From a virus, in IMG/VR virus record IMGVR_UViG_3300049846_000918, positions 1 through 23,377 of that record: a stretch of DNA of 23,377 nt; one strand, given 5' to 3'. Positions 18,516 to 23,377 of the stretch are shown here, piece by piece. The position numbers and the translations under genes were made by a program. The number at the start of each line of letters is the position of its first letter. Positions within the stretch are counted from its first letter, which is position 1. Under the pieces are notes generated by a model, which saw nothing but the letters and a program-made list of their open reading frames with translations, was not told the origin of the DNA and made no database searches.

Positions 18516-18688
18516 TGTGGTGAAAGTTTCTCGAAAGCGTGGATCCCCTCTGCGGGGTAAAGCACCCGGGCGCCAACCCGGATGTAGGGCGGGCCCTTGC
18601 CCGCATGACGCCAGTTGGCCAGCGTCTGATCACTCAGACGCCAGCGATCGGCGAGCTCCTTGGATGTGAGATACGCTCGCTCACTCAT
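18464..18688 (-). CDS. Excisionase/MerR-type HTH protein
   Basis: 74 aa from the ATG at 18688, chosen because a perfect GAGGAG lies 8 nt upstream (plus 18697-18702); an in-frame GTG at 18697 is possible. The sequence MSERAYLTSKELADRWRLSD, QTLANWRHAGKGPPYIRVG, RVLYPAEGIHAFEKL is a textbook helix-turn-helix of the AlpA/Xis (HTH_17) type: 'L-T-x-x-E-L-A-x-R-W-x-x-S-x-x-T-L-x-x-W-R...P-x-Y-x-R-x-G-x-x-V-L-Y'. These bind DNA as regulators or excision factors. No integrase is seen in this window. It overlaps ssb by 52 nt, an unusually long overlap. Confidence 0.8.
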   Translation of the reverse strand: MSERAYLTSKELADRWRLSDQTLANWRHAGKGPPYIRVGARVLYPAEGIHAFEKLSPQWLTSDRSQATSDEILS

Positions 18689-18700
18689 GCAACGCACTCC

Positions 18701-19441
18701 TCAAAATGGATCATCAGCGATGACCTCCGTGATCAGATTCTGTGCAGCCTCTGCTTGATCAACAGGCGATTCCTCGCCAGAGTCGGTGTCTGGTGTTGCA
18801 GCGGTTGAGCCAGCGATGATCTTCTGGTTCAGCTCGGCGACGACACTGCCGCCGCCAGTGGCCGGCTCCTCGCGCACCGTCACCGGCCGCACCTCGGCCT
18901 CTTCGCGGACGCCCAGGCCGAACAGCACCTCAGGCATGTAGAGGTTGATCAGCCGGGTCGCAGCGCGCCAGCGCAGCATCTGCTCTGGGATCGAGCGGTA
19001 CTTCGGATTCCGGGTCCAGCCGTCGGCCGCGGCCTCCTTCATCGTGACCGTGGCGGTGATCACCTCGCCGGTCTCGCGCATCACCGCCGTGGCGGTCACC
19101 TCCAGCGCGTCGCCGGTGCCCTTGCTCTTCCAGCTGATCGGCCCCTGGAGCAGGCCCGACTTGTTGGCGCGGCTGATGGCGAATCTGGAGGAGGTGTTCG
19201 GCCGGCCGTTGATCACCGACATCTCCTGAAACAGCAGCATCGGGTGCTCACCCAGCTGCTCGGCGTAGAGCATCGCCACCAGGCACGCCTCAGGCTTGCC
19301 CTGGAAGTGGGGCGGCACCATGCCGCTCATGCTGAACGCCTTGGCCAGGCGGTAGCGGTGATCGAGCGCTGCACCGTCATGCAGGAAGGCCAGCGCTTGG
19401 TTGTTGCTGGTCGTGGTCGTGAGGGCTGTGGAGTCGGTCAT
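18701..19441 (-). CDS. RecT-like single-strand annealing protein (probable)
   Basis: 246 aa. Pattern seen in a phage recombination family often labelled RecT-like: SMSGMVPPHFQGKPEACLVA, then LGEHPMLLFQEMSVINGRPN, SRFAISRANKSGLLQGPI, VTMKEAAADGWTRNPKYRSI and PEQMLRWRAATRLINLYMPE (the 'MLRxRA' and 'P-x-V-L-x-G' blocks are the best match). Family members pair complementary ssDNA made by a partner nuclease; here a RecE-like gene lies two genes upstream. The C-terminus ends EVIADDPF, resembling the SSB acidic tip. Start ATG overlaps the upstream stop. The family call is by motif memory and context. Confidence 0.72.
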   Translation of the reverse strand: MTDSTALTTTTSNNQALAFLHDGAALDHRYRLAKAFSMSGMVPPHFQGKPEACLVAMLYAEQLGEHPMLLFQEMSVINGRPNTSSRFAISRANKSGLLQGPISWKSKGTGDALEVTATAVMRETGEVITATVTMKEAAADGWTRNPKYRSIPEQMLRWRAATRLINLYMPEVLFGLGVREEAEVRPVTVREEPATGGGSVVAELNQKIIAGSTAATPDTDSGEESPVDQAEAAQNLITEVIADDPF

Positions 19442-19659
19442 GGGTCAGTTGGGGGTGAGTTGGTGGATTCAATGGCCGCCGCCAGCTGCTCAAGCGCTGG
19501 CACTGGATCCTGGCGAAGAGCTGCCAGGAACTTCTCGCTGCGGATGGCCTCGCGGATCATCTCGGCGGCGGTGCTGATACCTCGGTCGAACGACAGGCTG
19601 GCCGCCTCGATCGCAACGCGGAAGATCATCTCGCGGGCATTGAGGTTGGTGTCAGTCAC
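19438..19659 (-). CDS. Small helical protein between recE- and recT-like genes
   Basis: 73 aa from a GTG at 19659 (first residues VTDTNLNAREMIFRVAIEAA); a longer start would run further into the nuclease gene. Helical throughout (SFDRGISTAAEMIREAIRSE, FLAALRQDPVPALEQLAAAI). It overlaps the nuclease gene by 8 nt and the RecT-like gene by 4 nt. This position and tight coupling suggest a helper of the recombination pair, but no family is recognised. Confidence 0.62.
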   Translation of the reverse strand: MTDTNLNAREMIFRVAIEAASLSFDRGISTAAEMIREAIRSEKFLAALRQDPVPALEQLAAAIESTNSPPTDP

Positions 19660-20461
19660 GACACCACCCCGGCAGCTCGATCGGCTCCTGCACCAGGTCG
19701 CCATAGCCCGGCCAGCGGCCAGAGGCCCAGCACTCAGCCAACAGCGCCATGGCCGCCTCGATCCGGCGCTGGCCGGCGGCGATCATGGCACCGCTCGCGG
19801 GGTAGACCGCCACGGCGAACGGCCGCACGTTCTCCACTGCGATCGTGATGAACTGCTCGGCACCCAGCGCGTCCTGGTTCCAGGCCGCCTGGACGTGATA
19901 GTCCAGGTTGGCGATGCTCTTGGCGAACTCCACCCGGCTCGCGTCACGGGTGGTCTTCACGTCCACCACGATCCTCCTGTCTTCCGAGTGCCAGTCCGGC
20001 CTGGTCTTGCAGGCGAGGCCCGTCTGGGGATCCTCCCACGTGTAGCTGGCCTCCCGCCGGCCTGGGAGCTCCAGCAGGAAGCCAGCCGCCGGGTGCTTCC
20101 GCACCTGGTCCGCCATGCGGCGCACCTGGTCCGCATCGTCGGGCGACAGCACGATCTTCCCGGCCGCCTCCCGCTCGAACTCGGCGGCCAGCTCCTTGCC
20201 GACCTTGGTCCGGCGGTCGAAGCTGTGCGGCGGCACCGCGATGGTGGTGTCCCAGAGCTCAGGCTCCAGCACCGCCGTGTGGAGGGCGGTGCCCATCAGC
20301 ATGGCCGGCGTCGGCTCCCGCTTCTCGCGGTCCTCTGCCAGGAACTGGTCGTAGTAGTGCAGGGGGCTGCGCCCGAGCACCTTGATCTGGCTGGGCGAGA
20401 CCGCTTTGAGTGCGTGGTAGGCCTCGTTCGTGAGGCCTGGGTGGTGGGTGAGGGTTGGCAT
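19652..20461 (-). CDS. RecE-like / exonuclease VIII-type PD-(D/E)XK nuclease
   Basis: 269 aa from the ATG at 20461; a start at 20551 would add 30 residues and cross the promoter region. The N-terminus has HHPGLTNEAYHALKAVSPSQ and MGTALHTAVLEPELW (57-71), usual in the RecE C-terminal nuclease domain (DUF3799). The active site is E137 in REASYTW, D156 in CKTRPDWH, then IVVDVKTTRD with D167 and K169, and the following helix YHVQAAWNQDAL (Gln191). RecE digests dsDNA 5' to 3' so that RecT can anneal ssDNA. First gene of the unit behind motif copy 5, 75 nt away. Call confident. Confidence 0.87.
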   Translation of the reverse strand: MPTLTHHPGLTNEAYHALKAVSPSQIKVLGRSPLHYYDQFLAEDREKREPTPAMLMGTALHTAVLEPELWDTTIAVPPHSFDRRTKVGKELAAEFEREAAGKIVLSPDDADQVRRMADQVRKHPAAGFLLELPGRREASYTWEDPQTGLACKTRPDWHSEDRRIVVDVKTTRDASRVEFAKSIANLDYHVQAAWNQDALGAEQFITIAVENVRPFAVAVYPASGAMIAAGQRRIEAAMALLAECWASGRWPGYGDLVQEPIELPGWCRD

Positions 20462-20536
20462 CCAGCCTGTGGATTGCGTGGTCAGTCTCGACCCTACGGC
20501 CTTCCCGTCCCTTACTTCCGCTTCCCGCTGCATCCC

Positions 20537-20552
20537 GTCACATACCTTCACA
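20537..20552 (-). promoter_or_regulatory. Direct-repeat operator-like motif, copy 5
   Basis: Minus strand TGTGAAGGTATGTGAC, closest to the consensus. It lies 75 nt upstream of the RecE-like gene (minus) and at the same time its right end is the -35 box (plus TTCACA 20547-20552) of the helicase promoter. Forty bases after it on the minus strand is TAGGGT (20496-20491), a possible -10, the same spacing as for copy 2. Confidence 0.78.
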
Positions 20553-20575
20553 AAGCATTGATTTCGCGGGATAAT
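20547..20575 (+). promoter_or_regulatory. Sigma70-type promoter for the helicase operon
   Basis: Plus strand -35 TTCACA (20547-20552), 17-bp spacer, -10 GATAAT (20570-20575): five of six consensus bases in each box and ideal spacing. Predicted start near 20582, leaving a leader of about 35 nt before ATG 20617. No Shine-Dalgarno is evident. The -35 coincides with half of motif copy 5, so a protein bound there should affect this promoter. Confidence 0.7.
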
Positions 20576-20616
20576 CTGCCATCCTCAAGGCCACGTCAAC
20601 CCCTACCGTTGGGCCT

Positions 20617-22011
20617 ATGCAGGTCACTCTCCGCCCCTACCAGCAGCAGGCCGTCGCCGAGATCCGAGGCTCCTACCAGGCCGGCTGCCGCCGTGCGCTG
20701 TTCGTCCTCCCGACCGGTGGCGGCAAGACCGTGGTCTTCACCCACATCGCCGAGCGCGCTGCCATGCGCGGCTCCCGCATCTGCATCCTCGTTCACCGCC
20801 AGGAGCTGGTCGATCAGTCCAGCCGCTCCCTTCACGCCATAGGCTGCAACCACGGCGTCATCGCTGCCGGCTACCGGCAGGACCTCAGCCACACGGTTCA
20901 GGTGGCCAGCGTCCAGACCCTGGCCCGGCGGCTCCACCAGATCCCGGCCGGCTTCTTCCAGCTGCTGATCGTCGATGAGGCCCACCATGCCGTCGCCGGC
21001 ACCTGGGCCAAGGTGCTGGAGCACCACCAGGGCGGTCACGTCCTCGGCGTCACCGCGACGCCCGAGCGCCTTGATGGCCGCGGCCTGGGCGATCAGTTCG
21101 AGACCTTGATCGAGGGCCCCGACGCCGGCTGGCTCACCGAGCAGGGCTTCCTCGTGCCGGCCCGGGTGTTCGCCCCTCCGGGCATCGACCTCTCCGGCAT
21201 CAAGCGCTTCGACACCACCAAGGGACGGCACGAGGCAGACGACCGCCTCAAGCAAGGCCAGGCCATGGGTGATGCCGTGAGCCACTACCGGCGCACCATC
21301 CAGGACGAGCACAACGGCACCGCCATCGCCTTCTGCTGCTCGGTCGCCCACGCCGACGCCTTGGCCGAGGCCTTCCGCTCCCAGGGCATCGCCGCCGCCC
21401 GGCTCGATGGCGCGATGGACCGCGGCGAGCGTCGCCGGCTGATCAACGACCTCGGCGCTGGCACCCTCAAGGTGCTCACGAGCTGCGACATCATCTCAGA
21501 AGGCACCGACATCCCAAGCGTCACCGGCGCGATCCTGCTCAGGCCCACCGACAGCCTGGGCCTCCACCTCCAGCAGGTGGGCCGGGTGCTCCGGCCGGCG
21601 CCGGGCAAGCGCTGGGCGATCGTCAACGACCACGTGGGCAACAGCCTCCGCCACGGCCTGCCGACCGATCAGCGCGAGTGGAGCCTCGAGGGGCGCACCA
21701 AGCGCACCAAGCGCGCCGCCAGCGAGGCCCTGCCGGTCAAGGTATGCGATTCCTGCTTCAGCACCTTGCCATCGGCCGAGCCGGTCTGCCCGGTGTGCGG
21801 CTTCGTGTTCCCACCGCCCGCCCGTCGCGAGCTGGTCACCGTCGACGGCACCCTGCAGGAGCTCACCGCGCGAGACGCAGCACGCCAGCGGCGCAACGTC
21901 GTCGGCCGGGCCCGCACCCGCGAAGAGCTCGAAGCCATCCGACTCGAGCGCGGCTACTCTCGCGGGTGGACTGATCACATCTTGAGGGCGCGTGGAGGTG
22001 CTCGGGCATGA
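20617..22011 (+). CDS. SF2 DEAH-box DNA helicase with zinc ribbon
   Basis: 464 aa. Motifs in order: RPYQQQAV (6-13), Walker A PTGGGKT (32-38), Ia LVHRQEL (58-64), motif II DEAH (120-123), motif III TATP (146-149), motif V EGTDIP (295-300), motif VI QQVGRVLRP (319-327). A zinc ribbon follows at Cys377-x2-Cys380...Cys391-x2-Cys394, then a basic helical tail (ARTREELEAIRLERGYSRGW). This is the ATP-dependent translocase/helicase type common in phages (UvsW-like; RecG/restriction-type helicases are relatives), used in replication restart and recombination. First gene of a plus-strand unit behind the promoter at 20547. Stop overlaps the methyltransferase start. Confidence 0.92.
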   Translation: MQVTLRPYQQQAVAEIRGSYQAGCRRALFVLPTGGGKTVVFTHIAERAAMRGSRICILVHRQELVDQSSRSLHAIGCNHGVIAAGYRQDLSHTVQVASVQTLARRLHQIPAGFFQLLIVDEAHHAVAGTWAKVLEHHQGGHVLGVTATPERLDGRGLGDQFETLIEGPDAGWLTEQGFLVPARVFAPPGIDLSGIKRFDTTKGRHEADDRLKQGQAMGDAVSHYRRTIQDEHNGTAIAFCCSVAHADALAEAFRSQGIAAARLDGAMDRGERRRLINDLGAGTLKVLTSCDIISEGTDIPSVTGAILLRPTDSLGLHLQQVGRVLRPAPGKRWAIVNDHVGNSLRHGLPTDQREWSLEGRTKRTKRAASEALPVKVCDSCFSTLPSAEPVCPVCGFVFPPPARRELVTVDGTLQELTARDAARQRRNVVGRARTREELEAIRLERGYSRGWTDHILRARGGARA

Positions 22012-23261
22012 CTGAGGCACCATTGCTCCACCTTGGCGACTGCATGGAGGTGCTTCGCACCCTGCCCGACTGCAGCGTGGATGCCGTCGTGACCGACCCT
22101 CCCTACGGCTTGGCCTTCATGGGCAAGCGCTGGGACTACGACGTCCCAAGCGTGGAGGTGTGGGCCGAGTGCCTGCGCGTGCTGAAGCCCGGCGGCCACC
22201 TGCTGGCGTTCGCCGGCACGCGGACGCAGCACCGGATGGCGGTGCGGATCGAAGACGCGGGCTTTGAGATCCGGGACATGATCGCCTGGATCTATGGGTC
22301 GGAGTTCCCGAAGTCGCTGGACGTGAGCAAGGCGATTGATAAGGCGGCGGGGGCTGAGCGGGAGGTGGTGGGGAGCCGGAAGCTCACCGGCACGGCGCGG
22401 ATAGTTGGCGGTCAAGGTGGCGCAACTGCCGGCAGGACCGGCGAGGCCTATGCCGATGCAGAGATGCGTGACACCCTGCAGATCACCGCCCCCGCCACTC
22501 CTGCCGCGCAGCAGTGGTCCGGCTGGGGCACCGCCCTGAAGCCAGCACTGGAACCGATCACCATGGCCCGCAAGCCGCTGGCCGGCACCGTGGCCGCAAA
22601 CGTGCTGGAGCATGGGACTGGGGCGCTGAATGTTGATGGGTGCCGGATCGGCACCAGCAAGAACGTCCCAGCCAGCGTGAGCAAGAAGGCCCCGGCGAAC
22701 TGCTATGGGCAGTTTCGCGAAGCCGGAGAGACCCCAGGAGTCGGCGGTCACAATCCGAACCTGGGCCGCTGGCCGGCAAACCTGATCCACGACGGCAGCG
22801 ATGAGGTGGTGGGGCTGTTTCCGCAGAGCCAGGGGATGCAGCAAACGGTGTTGCGGCGAGGCGCAACCACCGGGACATCCATCGGCGGCAAAGGCCGCTA
22901 TGGGGAAGCCGCTCCTCAGGAAGTCGAAGCTGGCTACGGCGACTCGGGCAGCGCTGCCCGGTTCTTCTACTGCGCCAAGGCCAGTAAAGCCGATCGCGGC
23001 GATGGCAACATGCACCCGACCGTGAAGCCCACCGAGCTGATGCGCTATCTGTGCCGGCTGGTGACGCCCCCCGGCGGTGTGGTGCTGGATCCGTTCATGG
23101 GCAGCGGGTCAACAGGCAAGGCCGCAGTACTGGAAGGGTTCGACTTCATTGGCATCGAACGCGACCCGGCCTATCACGCCATTGCCGAGCAACGAATCAA
23201 TCAGCCGATCCGGCACCAACCCTCTCTCTTCAATCCCTCAGACCATGCCGCGTTCGGATGA
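22008..23261 (+). CDS. Site-specific DNA methyltransferase (beta-class order)
   Basis: 417 aa. Amino-methyltransferase fold: catalytic TDPPYGLAFMGKRWDYD with DPPY at 30-33 near the N-terminus and the SAM-binding DPFMGSGSTG at 361-370 near the C-terminus, plus MHPTVKPTELMRYL (335-348). Catalytic motif before the SAM motif is the beta-class order. The long middle (about 110-330) is the likely target recognition region. It transfers a methyl group from SAM to adenine N6 or cytosine N4; which one cannot be told. No restriction enzyme gene is adjacent, so it is probably an orphan phage enzyme for protection or regulation. It overlaps the helicase (ATGA) and, at its end, the VRR-NUC gene. Confidence 0.93.
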   Translation: MTEAPLLHLGDCMEVLRTLPDCSVDAVVTDPPYGLAFMGKRWDYDVPSVEVWAECLRVLKPGGHLLAFAGTRTQHRMAVRIEDAGFEIRDMIAWIYGSEFPKSLDVSKAIDKAAGAEREVVGSRKLTGTARIVGGQGGATAGRTGEAYADAEMRDTLQITAPATPAAQQWSGWGTALKPALEPITMARKPLAGTVAANVLEHGTGALNVDGCRIGTSKNVPASVSKKAPANCYGQFREAGETPGVGGHNPNLGRWPANLIHDGSDEVVGLFPQSQGMQQTVLRRGATTGTSIGGKGRYGEAAPQEVEAGYGDSGSAARFFYCAKASKADRGDGNMHPTVKPTELMRYLCRLVTPPGGVVLDPFMGSGSTGKAAVLEGFDFIGIERDPAYHAIAEQRINQPIRHQPSLFNPSDHAAFG

Positions 23262-23377
23262 GGCCAAGGTCCAGAACGACATCCGCATCGCCTGCGGTGC
23301 TGGCCCCGCTCGCCTCTGGCGCAACAACACCGGCGCGCTCAAGGACGCAACCGGCCGCTTGGTGCGCTACGGCCTCT
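23245..23377 (+). CDS. VRR-NUC nuclease, N-terminal part (runs off window)
   Basis: 44 residues are visible from ATG 23245, overlapping the methyltransferase end by 17 nt. The start MPRSDEAKVQNDIRIACGAG, then ARLWRNNTGALKDATGRLVR and YGL, matches the VRR-NUC N-terminus I recall from phages ('SEAxIQNxIRIALG...LWRNNVGxxxDxxGRxVRYGL'). VRR-NUC enzymes are PD-(D/E)XK-type DNA nucleases that resolve branched DNA. Being next to helicase and methyltransferase genes fits a replication/recombination job. The catalytic part is outside the window. Confidence 0.82.
   Translation, partial: MPRSDEAKVQNDIRIACGAGPARLWRNNTGALKDATGRLVRYGL

Noticed and set aside
20537-20552. CRP-type site, suggested by the TGTGA half-sites
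   Set aside because: CRP sites are inverted repeats (TGTGA-N6-TCACA); here both boxes are in the same direction, so a different protein is expected.
19244-20842. 532-aa plus-strand open frame
   Set aside because: Antisense to the RecT-like and RecE-like genes and overlapping the helicase start in another frame; no recognisable domain.
1-23377. tRNA genes, IS elements, att sites, integrase or lysogeny repressor
   Set aside because: None recognised by reading both strands; an att site or tRNA could be missed by eye, but no transposase, integrase or CI-like protein motif was seen.

Overview
This window looks like about 23 kb of a tailed phage or prophage with a lambda-like, non-contractile (siphovirus) tail. 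The most likely host is a picocyanobacterium of the Synechococcus/Cyanobium type. The host guess is an inference from GC-rich DNA, few Shine-Dalgarno sites, and several small proteins that I recall from cyanobacteria and their prophages (the LSLSDQFEIE protein, the HNH protein, the C39 peptidase, the 45-aa SEIIALSP protein). No terminase, capsid, integrase or CI-type repressor is visible; the head genes presumably lie to the left.

Layout. (1) 1-9975, plus strand: late genes in standard order. These are small neck proteins, tail terminator, tail tube, the G/GT tail-assembly chaperone pair joined by a very clear -1 frameshift site, tape measure, a distal tail protein, a J-like tip protein with an AT-rich C-terminal domain, two paralogous minor tail proteins, a structural protein, then an XhlA/holin-like protein, a C39-type cysteine peptidase and a small conserved protein. 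(2) 9976-20536, minus strand: early/middle genes, mostly short and overlapping by ATGA or GTGA. They include a RecE-like nuclease, a RecT-like annealing protein, SSB, three HTH proteins, an RlpA-like secreted protein, a dCTP deaminase, a DUF6378-like protein and many small unknowns. Two plus-strand genes (a small cyanobacterial-type protein and an HNH nuclease) are embedded here. (3) 20617-end, plus strand: SF2 helicase, DNA methyltransferase and the start of a VRR-NUC nuclease.

Two things stand out beyond gene content. First, a 16-bp direct-repeat motif (minus strand, consensus TGTGAAGGTWTGTGAC, two TGTGA boxes 10 bp apart) occurs five times. Every copy lies 64-92 bp upstream of the first gene of a minus-strand transcription unit, and three of the five units end in recognisable terminators. 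This looks like a phage-wide regulon with one operator or activator site per operon. One copy overlaps the -35 box of a near-consensus promoter for the divergent helicase operon. Second, the gap at 11571-11987 is an unusual array of about 62 tandem pentamers GCCNN (NNGGC on the transcribed strand), interrupted by 4-base units every 44-64 bp. It sits just downstream of a protein with a RAMP-like glycine-rich C-terminus. I do not know its function.

How the parts may work together (inference): RecE/RecT/SSB plus the helicase form a replication/recombination module, Dcd adjusts nucleotide pools, the methyltransferase protects or marks phage DNA, and the C39 peptidase, holin-like protein and RlpA-like protein are the candidates for lysis or envelope functions.
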